From: Ptiloglossa arizonensis
Lineage: Eukaryota > Arthropoda > Insecta > Hymenoptera > Colletidae
NCBI RefSeq assembly: GCF_051014685.1
Contig: NC_135056.1
Span: 2,480,001 to 2,544,000, forward strand
DNA: 64,000 nt
Direction of reading: 5' to 3'
Part shown: positions 52,489 to 64,000 of the stretch, piece after piece
Layout: each line of letters opens with the position of its first letter
How positions within the stretch are numbered: position 1 is the first letter of the stretch
Notes under the pieces: generated by a model
Databases searched by the model: none
Told to the model about the DNA's origin: nothing
What the model saw: only the letters and a program-made list of their open reading frames with translations
Program-made: the position numbers and the translations under genes

Positions 52489-55400
52489 TTAAATTCCAGT
52501 GTCTATGTCCCTGAGCTCTTCTTTTGCTGTAACATTTGCAAAGCCTTGATACTTAATAGGATAAGCCAATTGATTTCCTTTATTCCAGGTGTAAAGTTCC
52601 TAAAAAGAAACAATAATTTAATTGCAAATTTCCAAATTGGTATTTCAATTTACTCCCTTTCTAAATTAAAAAGGGATTTACTTTTGTCTTATGGTTATAG
52701 CTGACTGCTGTAGTTTTGTGGTAAGGATTTGTAAACGATAAGTGAACAGGTATTGTAACATTTTTATAAAGATCAAAAGCCAACCTGAAAAAACACACGA
52801 TATTAAACAATTAAGCTCTTTATTTTTTTTTATAAATTATTCTCCTTCCTTTGTAAACTGATCTACACCTTATTTTCATTGTTTCTTCAGTGACACTATG
52901 AACAGCATAAAGTACTCCTCCAGCAATAAACATTTCTCCAAATTTATGATTATCAATACTAATATTCCATGCATATTGAATATTCATATTGGTTGCATCT
53001 ATTTTTACAACTACTGTATTATTTGATGGTAATCCATATATTATCCATAAGCCTATTACCAAAAATAATCCACATACTATCCATCAATTTGTATTTGCAG
53101 AAGGAAACATGTTTTCAGAGTTAATTGTAGTACAATTACCATTTTCATCGACATTAAAATCAACGTAATTAAAATTATGATTTGGTGTATAGAGATAATT
53201 TGTTGTATTTACTAGTAACTCTGGAAGATGCAATTCGCATCGCGAAAACTCCTTATCACATACATGGTCAGAGGTGGAATGCAGATTGAAGCGAAAAATG
53301 GAAGATCGATTTATAGGATTATAAAAGAAAGATCTATTGTATACTACATGTCCATTCCCCTGTAAATAAATTAAATTTAATGTTCTGGAACATAATTCAA
53401 AAAAAATCACAATATACCTGAAATGGATAAGGTAATGCAATGGAATATGAACTAGCATTTTTAAAATGATCTTTTGATTTGTACTCAAAAATGAACGATG
53501 TATCATTTTTTCGAGTGACCCAAAGTTTATCTGAAAAACCATCCGACCTCGAAGATGCATCGTGCATCCAACTTCCATAATGATCGTCCATCGTACCCTT
53601 CAAAACAGGCTTTCCCAACGCTTCTATTACACCACCTGTAGCATTAAAAACAGAAACGAATTTGTGAAATCCTATAAGAATTTGAACTGAAAAAAAAATT
53701 TACCTAGTATACCTGCTAATCGCGAGGGAAGTCCAGTGAAGTTGACATTTTTAAATGACTGAACGTTTAGATATTCAGCAATATCTGTAAAAGTACATCT
53801 TAAAACAGGACACGCTGTACAAGTTTCATGTGGTGCACAAAGTTCCTCTAAATCAATATGTTGTGGTGCAGGCTCTCCATATGTAACATGTTGTTGTTTT
53901 CCAATCATTAATCTTTCCATACTATTCACATCATCTGAAATTGTTAAATGCCAGTTAATTGATTAATTATTTTAAAAATATAAATACTAAACGTGCTTAA
54001 TAAGTATCTAACCATTAACTATGAACGAGCCCTTAGTGGTATCAATATCGTTTTTGACAACACAGTGGTAGGTACCATGATCCACCAACGTTATTCTTGT
54101 AATCTTTAAACGCATTTTAAGCTAGAAATCATTAAAAAATATGCAACAATATGTAGATCTACCATAGATAATATTATCGGATATTACCTTATACATATCC
54201 CTTCTATCATAAACTTCTAGTCTGTATTTGTCAGACGCTTTGAGGCGACGGCCATCTCCACGTTCCCAATAAAGAATCGGTTCTGGAAATGCCTCCACCT
54301 CACATTCTAGAGTTGCAGTATTTTGACTACGCACAAGAATCATTTGATTGCGTATTCGAATGAAAGGTGGAACTGAAAAACAATTCTTTCTTTATTTCAA
54401 ACCAAAACCAAATAAACAAATGAAGTAAAGTACATGCTACACGTATGTGTGCCAGGTTTAATATTTACATTTAACTTGAAGTTTAAATCTTTTAGATGCC
54501 TGTGGTGGAACTCCATTATCAGCGATGCAAGTATATTCTCCCATGTGTTCTCTATTCACTGCAGTGATATTAAACGTATATCCAATGATAGAAGTTACTG
54601 TATAAGAAATTACATATTTATCAATTAAAGTAATATTTATTGAAAACGAATTATTATTAAATTTTATTATAAAAATTCATAAGTCTACTACAACCACTAG
54701 AAACAACCAAATATATTTGAAAATGTAATAATTATCATATTTCGTATTACCATGCCAAGGTCCTACAGGAATGATGGTACCATCAGTTCTAAACCATTGA
54801 ACGATAGGCTGTGGTTTTCCACTTGCTGCGCATCTCAATCGTATATTGCCTCCCTCATTAACAGAAATTAATCCTGTAGAATTTAATGTTGCTGGTAACA
54901 ATCTATCATCTGAAAAGTGTCATAAGAAAAACTGTTATTTCAGAATAACATTTTTAAAAGGTTTGTTGTTTAAAACTACTCACCCAAGATGGAAGGAGGA
55001 ATTAATAAATCATTTACATTATAGTCATTCATGTTCACCTTCCAGGCTGTTATCCCTGGCCTGCCATCTTGCCCTGGTAAGCCTGATCTACCAGGAGGAC
55101 CCATTTCTCCTAAAGTTGTTTACATCAACAACGTATCTTTTTTTCATCCATACGCAATTAGAATGAGGGAATTTGAAATAAGGATAAGTTACCAGGCGGT
55201 CCGGGTGGTCCTTGTGGTCCTATGTGACCTGGCCTTCCTAAAGTAACAATATACAGTGAGTTTCATAACATGTGAAACCTACTTCAGCAGTATACAGTGA
55301 ATGTAACTAAAGAAAAAACTTGTATAAATATGTGCCCTACTTGACCTTGTTCCAGAATCATAGCCATTTTTATATTGCAGTAATGTGTAGCTGTTTACCC

Positions 55401-57502
55401 TCATGGAAAATGCTTAAAATGGTTATTTTAGCTTAATTACAAGTCTGCATTTATCATGTCATAGTTCTTTCAGACTTAAAAAAATTCCAAACATTTGTTG
55501 GATTCATTCACGAAATAGTTCAACACTGATAATAGATGATGAATAAACAATTATTTTCAAATAGTTGCAAAAATAAAAATCAAATGGTTTTAAGTCTGGA
55601 GAATAAACAATTCAGACAATAGATTTCTTTTAATAATTCATTAGATTACTTGAGAAACTGATCTAAGATTGACCTATTAATCTCCCGGGTTGAGCAATAT
55701 TATGGAATAATTGAGCATTGTATATAAACAATTTAGGGAAATCAGTTATACTACCTCAGTTCATCATTTAAAATTATCAAAGTACAAAAATAACTATAAA
55801 TCGGGGACAAGATCAAATAGAATAGATGTTTGTACAAACTTTATTGGTTCTTTCTGAGTCTATCGTCCACCACTGAAGTAAGTTCCACATATTATGAAAT
55901 ACCCTGTTACTATAAATAGTAATCAAATTATAAGGTACTAATATGTAGCGCATACCATCTGTACCATTTCGTCCAGGCCGACCAGGAGATCCATTCAAGC
56001 CTGGTTTACCATCTATTCCTGGAAGTCCATCTGAGCCACTACGTCCAGAAATTCCATCAAGACCAGGTTCACCTGGTACTCCATCTCTTCCATCAATGCC
56101 AGGAGGTCCTAAATCACCTTTTGGTCCAGGAGGTCCAGGAGGACCAGTTACACCAGGTAGTCCTTTTGGACCAGTCATTCCTCGCAATCCTGGAAGACCT
56201 GGTTCTCCAGGAGCTCCTAAGCTTCCAGGTGCTCCTGGTAGTCCTGGTGGACAATATTTCATTGAAGATCGACAAAAATTTTCAACTGCATCAACCTAAA
56301 ATATGGAATCCATTTTATTAAAATTTTACTTTTTTATGTTTTCTAATAACTCAAAAGAAAGTAAAGAATTAAGTGAGTAGTAAAGCCTCAGAATTAAAAA
56401 AGTCAATCTTTCTTTAACTTTGTTTCTAGAAAATTAATTGTTGCAATCACTTGAAATTAACATAGTCTATTATTCGTTATTCGATAAATACTCTTGAAAT
56501 CTCGAAATAGAATGTAATAAAAATATTCTCTTCATTTTATTAAGAGAAATAGAAATTTTGTCATTTTTCAAATTCAATTTCTTTGAGAGATTTGTTATTG
56601 ACTGATACATATTTCGGATCACAAGGGCCAATTAATGACGCTACATTCTCATTTATGAATTTTTTTTCGAAATTCTACTTTCTAAGAGTACACACAACAA
56701 TTTTGAAAAAAATTATTAGGACTCTTCTTGAAACATTATGTTTACTGTTTCCAAAAATGTAGTTTTCAAAAATTGCGTTTACATTTAGATTACACTTTTC
56801 TCTTAGATAAACATTTCAATTAAATTTTAATATTGACAGCTTAATCCAGTGAAATCATAGGATATTTTAATGCATTTGACTATTAATTTCCATTATGTCA
56901 TTTTGTCAATTTTTGGAATTTTTCAATAAATTAAAGCATAAAATATACAGCCAATTATTAGCTTAGAACTATTTGAATATATAAAAATTTCAAAAACTGT
57001 TTTTTGATGATTTTGAGACTTGTCTACCCCCTCAACCTGCACACGAGTGTTTAACTCGTTGCATGTAACCACACCCAATCATGTTCCGTAGGAGTAATTG
57101 GAGAAGATGACAATCCTGACATAGCTACAGGAGGCAAAGTCACCTTTTTAGATTCTTTTATCATATCCTTTTCCTCCCAAATCTAAAATATAAAAAAGAA
57201 GTACAAATATAAAGTATATTTTTTGTATGACATATATCAATAGTACCTACTCTAGAAGTATCTAATACTTTATTATCTTCTGTCACAGGCAATGCACTAT
57301 TTCGTTTTGTCCGTATCAATTTTTCAGTGTGTAAAACATTGTGGTTTTGCATAATATGAACATCTGTCTCCACATGAGCCACATACATATAAAGATAGAA
57401 AGATGTTAAAAATTGTACCAAAAATTGAACCAGTATAAGAAAAAAGAGGCTCCATGGTTGCAACACCCAGTGTGTTGATTTTGTATAAGTTTTCCTGTCC
57501 AT
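52489..57502 (-). CDS. Colmedin/gliomedin-type membrane protein (TM, collagen repeats, two Ig, olfactomedin)
   Basis: A type II membrane protein of the colmedin family (relatives: vertebrate gliomedin, C. elegans UNC-122), probably extracellular in adhesion or synaptic organisation. Coding exons: 57502-57251, 57182-57075, 56295-55956, 55237-55193, 55109-54984, 54909-54751, 54597-54469, 54372-54188, 54121-54013, 53934-53704, 53635-53418, 53359-53140, 53052-52869, 52784-52682, 52599-52489; 2,520 nt, 839 aa, in phase. Near residues 17-37 is a hydrophobic anchor ([22 protein letters not shown]), preceded by basic residues. Gly-X-Y repeats follow CPPGLPG, then Ig domains with LRCAAS...GEYTCIAD and LECEVEA...GTYHCVV, then the olfactomedin domain ([50 protein letters not shown]). 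The ATG at 57,502 has an in-frame TGA just upstream. The exon 2 to 3 junction uses a weak GTGTGG donor and is the least sure. Confidence 0.92.
56587..56648 (+). repeat. 62-bp dispersed repeat, copy in colmedin intron 2
   Basis: It matches 57,999-58,060 in the same orientation with four mismatches. It contains TATTGACTGATACATATTTCG. Confidence 0.8.
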
Positions 57503-57620
57503 GATTATTATTCACTTTATGTCCCTAGAAACTAATTATATATATGTTTATTCCTTGAATAAAACAAAAATATTATAATACACACCAAAAAAACTTTGTA
57601 TTATTAAAGAAATCTGTAAC

Positions 57621-57624
57621 CATA

Positions 57625-57664
<40 letters not shown>
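57621..57664. repeat. (TA)n(GT)n compound microsatellite
   Basis: Seven or eight TA units run directly into about 14 GT units, upstream of the colmedin start. Confidence 0.95.
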
Positions 57665-57998
57665 AAGTTGAGAGAGCCAAAAGTATGCAAACTTTAGTTG
57701 AATGATTAATTACTACCAAATAATTAAATAGACTACTAAACTTTAATAACATGTACCTTTCTTAGTTTAAACAGCGTAAAAGTATACGATAATCGGACTA
57801 TCGAACATTCAATGAAAGCTTGGGTCCCATAAATTGAAGTCTGTATGTAGGATCATGGAGTAGTAGATATTTACATACACCGAGCTAAAAAAATTTGTCA
57901 ATACTACCACAGATGCACGAAAGCCGACACGGAAAAACGGGCAAAGCGGCCCTCAACCCTCACCCAAACACCGCGTGGTGCGTAAGACAGATGCGCAA

Positions 57999-58060
57999 GA
58001 GATTTACTATTGACTGATACATATTTCGGATCGCAAGGGCGAATTAATGACGCTACATTC
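57999..58060 (+). repeat. 62-bp dispersed repeat, copy upstream of colmedin
   Basis: Second copy of the repeat at 56,587-56,648, on the other side of the first two coding exons. Confidence 0.8.
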
Positions 58061-58757
58061 GAAAAAAAAGTTCCGGAGAATTTCGTCCTCTAGATACACA
58101 AGTTAATGGACGAATCTCATGTATGTGACAATCAGAGTTAGTATATTGCTTAATAGATCATAATACCACACGTTCAGATTCTTTGGGTTTCCAAATAGTA
58201 AAGGCTCCGTAACACCGAACAAACGTATCTACACGTAACATAACCATATTTGTTTTAACGTTTTACAAATATAATAAAAATATATAAAGAAGGTAAAAAT
58301 TGAATTAAAATGCAAGTAATATTGATTTATGTATAGTAATTTTTGTTTATTTTTTCATTCCATTACCATATAAATACATGTATATCCAAATTCTCTATGA
58401 AAAATGGCGTCGTGTTAAAGAGAACGTCAAGACGCTGTTGCTAAGGTTCTCCCCATCACTTCACTTTTAGTATCTACTTTCTACCTCGTCACATGATTCA
58501 AACGCCGGTGACGTTACGATCTATCCGACAATATTCCAAATCCCAATCTGATCGGAGTTGGGATCTGATTATGGATCTTGACAGGTTTAAAAGCAGTGAA
58601 AGAAGGTGAATGTGAGACTTTTTTATTCTTGAAACTTGGGACTATCGCATGCTATGTAATACAGAGAGAACACGACTCTTGAGTGATTGTTTTTCACTTC
58701 TTTCTTACTAAAGGCGAGAACAAATCAGCACTAAAATATTATAAGATAGACGAAGTA

Positions 58758-59012
58758 TTAATGTTTTGTCTTATTCCGAGTAGGTATCGAAATATGCAGA
58801 TCTTTTTTAACTATTGTCCAAATGATTGAATTTAAACTCTCATTGTTTTGTATAAAACCACCTTCATATCTTTGTAATAGCTCATTCGTGCTGAGGTCTT
58901 CATAAATTGGACAAATTGTATCTTGAGCAATTTGTGGCAGAGGTATTTTGTATACATAATTTTCCAAACCATTCGTTGCTTTTGCCACCTGCCAAGAGGA
59001 TTTTTGTCTCAT
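58758..59012 (-). pseudogene. Mutator-like transposase C-terminal fragment
   Basis: The 84-codon frame has PLPQIAQDTICPIYEDLS, TNELLQRYEGGFIQNNESLN and SIIWTIVKK. This is the IKPVYEDLS...GGxTQNxNESxNSxxW signature seen in arthropod Mutator-like transposase proteins. It starts and ends abruptly without the rest of the protein, so it is a transposon fragment and not a gene. Confidence 0.6.
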
Positions 59013-61247
59013 GAAATTTTGTGAAAAACATATTCTATATTACTTTCTTCGTTGCCTCCTTGCAATGGGAATTTCATAGAACAGCAAGACCATAATATAT
59101 TGTTAATTCATTTATTAACTTATCAGTAAAAATTTCAATCTCTTTCAAATGGTTCCAAAGACTTGTCATTCTCACTCCATTCGCAGATTACTCATCCGGC
59201 TACAATTTTCGACCATGTTCAGAGCTTATTGCTATGTACGATATAAAAAACTTGAATTACATTCAATAGAATTCTTTTCTCATGAATAATAAAGAATTGC
59301 CTTGAAACAATGTTTTCGTTTCACCCGGTCAGTGGTACATAACGCACGGTCCACGAGAGACCGACGAGAATAGATAGAAAACAAAAATTATTGATCGCTG
59401 TAACTTCGCTAAATGTTTGAATTTCGAAATATCTTCTTGACATAACATTCTACATATTTCAAACTTTAAGAAAATAAGAAGAAAATATTCGATTTTTTTG
59501 ACTGGTCAGGATGGGGTTCTCCCTTAACCAATAACGAAAATGTCTGTAATTCAAGGTGGTACGACTAATTTGATTCATTGACAACTTATAATCTCTGCAT
59601 AGTAGACAGGAAACTTGTCTTTCTTTACTTCCTGTCACACTAGTGGTTGATTGAATTTTCTTTTCTTTTTTATTTATTACGAAAATCCTATGAACAAGTC
59701 AAATTTTTAAAGTGGTATCACCATACAATCATTAGCTATTATTTATTACAGGTATTTTTCTTTCTTCTCTTTTGGCTTCACTTACTGATGCTTTATCTTA
59801 CGAGTGACCTATTACAAACAGGTTACATATTTCAAAATTAATTCTGAATATATAGTGAAATATTTTTAATAAATATTAATTCAATCCTTAGATTCAACTG
59901 TACATACCTCATGACAGGGGACATTTTTGGCTTATTCTTATTTCATAGTGATTTATACATCTTGTCGTTTATCGCATCAAGGTTGCATGTATTGGAAGAT
60001 CCGCATACAGCTAGCAGCAATTCTGCGCATTCTGCGCGTAATGCGCGCGAGAGTTCTCTTTTTATATAAACGTAAACAAACACTGAACGAAGCAATTTCA
60101 ATATAACCTATTTTACTTCCATTGACAATAAAATTAATACAGAAATTTTATATTAAATAATAATTCATTTATTATAACTATGACACCTATATCTGTGCTA
60201 CCTAAAACAATGTTTTTAAATTGTTTGTAATTACGTAAATGAATGTTTAAAAGCTAGAACCTTTATTCTTTAATTTAACCTATTACATCACGAGTTTGAA
60301 TAATGTATGAAGGTGTTTAAAAAAATATAATTTTAAATAATTTAATGTGATTTACGCACTATAAAAATATGCAAATTATTAGATTCGATATAATGTTTTT
60401 TTATTTTTGCAGTTTTTTGCTATATGAGGAAACCGTGATTAAAATTTCCGTTCTAACTTATTAATTTGTAATTTAGTAGTTTTTGATGTCGAATATTAAT
60501 GTTAATTGAAAGAAAATGTGAAAATGTGTTCTTTCAATTGCTTCCAATATATTTATTTTTTTATTAGTCAATTATCATGAACTTTTATTAGAAACATTTT
60601 AAGTGTTTACTTACAATTTTTACTATTTCTACTGTGTGTTTCTTTTTTGCTGCAAATTTAAGTCATGTTTATTATATTTTGCACATATTTTTATATTATA
60701 ACTGACAGTTCTGTTTTTGATTTAGCCCAAAATGCTTTAAAATTGAAGTTATAGAGAAGATAACAAATTTATCGACTAAACAAAATAGCTTTAACATAAT
60801 AATTTCTTAAATTAAGAAAAAAAAAGCAACATTTGTTGAGGAATGTTTGAGTAAAGAGTTATTTGTAACTCTTGTTATTTAGCTTTTTATAAATTGAGTT
60901 TAATAATTGGATATTTCATATTATCTTTATACATTAGGATTAATTACTAAACATTAGTTTTGTACAATTATGCAGTAATTCAAGTCTTCATGTTCTAAAA
61001 ATTGATTGTACAATCAATTAACTACTTGTATATTCATTTTTATCAAATATAGCTTGTAGTTGTGTGTGTGCCCTTTTTTATTGTTTATGACAGACAAATT
61101 AATTAGTATCATTGATAGTGTTAGTTATAAGTACATTTCAACAATATTATTTTTATTATTATTATTATTTATAACAAAATATTCAAAACAAAATACTATT
61201 TTTATGTAATAGAATATCCATAGGAAGGTAAATATTCAGCATCTAAA
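59013..61247. other. Spacer upstream of CAP-H2, probable promoter region
   Basis: Mostly AT-rich. A short GC-rich patch at about 60,024-60,055 (CTGCGCATTCTGCGCGTAATGCGCGCG), followed by TATATAAA near 60,064, is the only promoter-like signal. It is about 1.2 kb from the CAP-H2 ATG, so a leader intron would be needed. No other gene was seen. Confidence 0.4.
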
Positions 61248-63952
61248 ATGGTCACACTGCAGGATATTAGTACGCAGCTTATGAAGCCAGCAAAGGATCT
61301 TGCTGATTGGAAATTTCCATTATCGCAGGTATATGATATTATAATAATTATAATCAAGTACAAATAGCTCATCATTATGTCTTATTTTAGGTTTTAGAAG
61401 AATATTATGCACTATTAGAAGAGCCATGTAATATAAACTTTGGGGAAGCAGCACTTGTTCTCCAAAATTCAACTAATGTATATGTACGCAGAATTGAACG
61501 TCTCTTTAATGAGATAGAAGTTTTAAAACAAATATTTTTTGGCTATGAGTAATTATTGCTCTTGAATATAGTTCAAAACACATGTGTTACAGTTGATAGT
61601 TTATTTATATTTTCAATAGGGAAGAAGAAATAAAAAAGTCTACAAGTAAAGAAAAAAGAGTTCCTAAAAAAGCATCTGTTGATTTCGAAAATTCTCTTAT
61701 TAATGATTTAGAAATAAATGTTGGGAAAAATATTAATAAAAAGAATCAATTTCAAGCACAGAAAAGAGTCAAATTATTAAGTCACCGTTTTACTCAATTA
61801 GAAAACAATGTAGCCCAATTATACGATCCCATCCAAGTTTATGATGTATTGGGGGAAGTCATAGGAAAGAAATATGATTTTCGGTAAATAGAAATTCATT
61901 GTATTTAATTTGTGTTTTTTAAATCGCAACTTACTTTTAATTTCAAGGTGTAATCAAGCTATAAATACAAGTGGAATGTTAGTGGATGAATTGACACCTT
62001 ATGATTTTACTCGTATGCTTGGTTCTCGTGTTCAGAAAGGAAGAAATTCTTTGTCATCATATTCAGAACCAAAAACTCCTGGTACTGGAACCTCTGGGTA
62101 CCAGTCAGCTACCTCATTAAATGACAATGAATTTATTACATCCACTCATGGAGAATTTGAGGAGGAACAAAATTTTTCTCTGGAAGTAGAAAATGTCTCT
62201 TTAGCAAATGAATCACAAATTTTAGAGAAAGAAAATGTGATAAATAGAGACCATGAAATTCCTTTTAATAACCCTAATATTTCACAACAATTTATTACAG
62301 AGAAAATTTTTCTCAAGAGGCAGCATATCCAAAATAATTTACTACAAGATCCAATAGATAGTAATGATCAAAATTTCCGAATTCATAATTGCAAGGAAAT
62401 TAATGGAGCTAAAGAAAGATATCAAAGTGAAAATTCAGACCAAACAATTCAAATTGAAGAAGAATATCCAAGAAATGATGGAAAATTAAAAAAATTTGGA
62501 ATTACCAATCAAATGACAACTGATAAACAATTAGGTCTCATATCAAAAGATGATCGCCATCAGCTTGTTCAAGTGGATGAATTAGACAATATGCAATGGA
62601 AAGAAGGATTACTTGGTCTGCGAAAAAGAGGGTATTTTTTAAAGGAATATTTATATTTTATTTAAATTTGTGATATTCATTAAATTTTTGTATATACTAA
62701 TATTTTTATCAGGAATCAAACATCGAAAATATCGATATGTTCAGTAGATGATATAAATGAATTTGATTGGAAACCAATGCCATTTATTCAGGGAATGAAA
62801 AATATATTTTTTAACAATTCATCCATTTTAAAACTTCCAGAATACATTTCTCTTTTAGAAACTAAATTCGGCTCAGTATGTATAAATTATAGTTTTTAAT
62901 TTTCTTCTATTTAAATGATATTATCATATTTATACTTTAGTTATTTATTTATGTATATAATTACTTTTAATTGTAGAAAAAACGTAAACTTGCATCGAAA
63001 ATGTACAAACCTGAAAGTTTAACAAAACTTGTTTTATATGAAGCTGAATCATTTACAATTAAGAAAAAAGATTTCATTTTGCAAGCAAAACAAAAATTTA
63101 AATGCTTGCGGAAACGTGAGTTAATTTAAGATGAATTATAGTTAAAAATAACGTTATAACATTTCAAAATATATCTGTTTTTTTTTACTAGAGGAATTGG
63201 AGGATTTTATGAAAAATTTTGACGAATGCTTGAATGGAACAGAACAAAAGAATAATACTTCTCAATATGAAACTACAACAGGTGTTACTATCGATTTATT
63301 GGATTTTCGTATTTCTCAAAACCAAAACAATTTCGTCGAAAATAATATTGAAGAAGTAACGAGCAGAAATTCCTCACCTACACACATCAAATCACAATCA
63401 GCTAATCGTCATAATTCACTTGACATCGCTGATAAATCCTCTACCTTATGTAGCAATTGGTATGAACCTTCAATTTCGGAAATTGATTTAACATATTCAC
63501 TACCAGATTATCAGACATTAATTGAAGGTAAAATGAAAGAGATTTTTGAAGAATCTAATGTTACAACCGAATTAGACCAAACTGTAGCCAAGTGGCATGC
63601 CTCTCTGCAGCCAAAATTATCTGAGGCTGAAATCAGACCTACATTCCGAATTCACGACTACACCTCTCGCATAATAGGAACTCTACAAGCACTGGATCAG
63701 AAGAAGATTAATTTTGACAGTGTCGTTCACGACAAACCTGCTTGCGAAGTGGCTAGATATTTTTTGGCCTCACTGCAATTGGTATTTCCACTTAAATTAT
63801 AGTTTATAATCGATTGAAACTTGATAAAAACTTTGATACATTTTTTGTTTTTACAGGCCAATACGTATAATGTGGAAATAAAAACGAAAAATAGTGGTAA
63901 TAGTATAGAAATAGCATTGCTCAATGACGGAAAAGAATACACAACATGTTGA
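61248..63952 (+). CDS. Cap-H2: Condensin II complex subunit H2 (kleisin CAP-H2)
   Basis: CAP-H2 is the kleisin that closes the SMC2-SMC4 ring of condensin II and helps compact chromosomes in the nucleus. Coding exons: 61248-61328, 61391-61548, 61620-61883, 61948-62631, 62713-62875, 62977-63115, 63192-63781, 63857-63952; 2,175 nt, 724 aa plus stop, in phase at all junctions. The conserved N-terminus reads LMKPAKDLADWKFPLSQVLEEYY, then NFGEAALVLQNSTNVYVRRIERL, the helical region that binds the SMC2 neck. The C-terminal winged-helix part reads FRIHDYTSRIIGTL, then CEVARYFLASLQLANTYNVEI. The middle is Asn-, Glu- and Ser-rich and weakly conserved. It diverges from colmedin and shows no operon link. 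All introns are short (62-101 bp). Confidence 0.92.
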
Positions 63953-64000
63953 AAGTAACTTCGTTATCAGTAACACTTTTAATAACAAATTTTACAAAAT

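Noticed and set aside
56096..56321. Plus-strand collagen-like frame (PGGP repeats)
   Set aside because: The reverse complement of Gly-Pro codons also reads as Gly-Pro; the minus strand has the CPPG start and splice phase.

Overview
The window is nuclear DNA of an insect. It is AT-rich, genes are split by many small GT-AG introns, and old transposons fill the gaps. One gene is a DSC1/NaCP60E-type channel, a lineage known from insects. The gene set and transposon types fit a hymenopteran (bee, wasp or ant), but that narrower placement is inference. I rebuilt exons by following frame and phase across splice sites. All four conserved genes join without a frame break.

Layout. (1) 1-20.9 kb is a transposon graveyard. 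It holds I-like and jockey-like non-LTR retrotransposon remnants, three kinds of Tc1/mariner-superfamily transposase remnant, a possible solo LTR, two large foldback (palindromic) elements, and an element of about 2.2 kb with long terminal inverted repeats. (2) 20.95-41.09 kb, minus strand, is the 5' three quarters of a NaCP60E/DSC1 voltage-gated cation channel: N-terminus, domains I, II and III in 15 exons. One intron of 11.5 kb separates S3 and S4 of domain III. Domain IV and the stop are not found and probably lie beyond the low-coordinate edge. (3) 41.1-45.7 kb is the upstream region: a GC-richer, GA-repeat-bearing stretch, then transposon pieces. (4) 45.86-50.04 kb, minus, is a complete CLC-3/4/5-type Cl-/H+ exchanger (834 aa, 10 coding exons). 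(5) 52.49-57.50 kb, minus, is a colmedin/gliomedin-type membrane protein (transmembrane anchor, collagen repeats, two Ig domains, olfactomedin domain; 839 aa, 15 exons). (6) 61.25-63.95 kb, plus, is a complete CAP-H2 (condensin II kleisin; 724 aa, 8 exons).

The four genes are not an operon and share no single pathway. The channel, the exchanger and colmedin lie in tandem on the minus strand; CAP-H2 diverges from colmedin across about 3.7 kb. I found no convincing new multi-gene system. The items most worth a second look are the Asp-Glu-Glu filter and long N-terminal extension of the channel, a candidate 76-nt cassette exon in the exchanger at a junction also alternatively spliced in vertebrate CLCN3, the foldback elements, and the nested transposons with target-like duplications.
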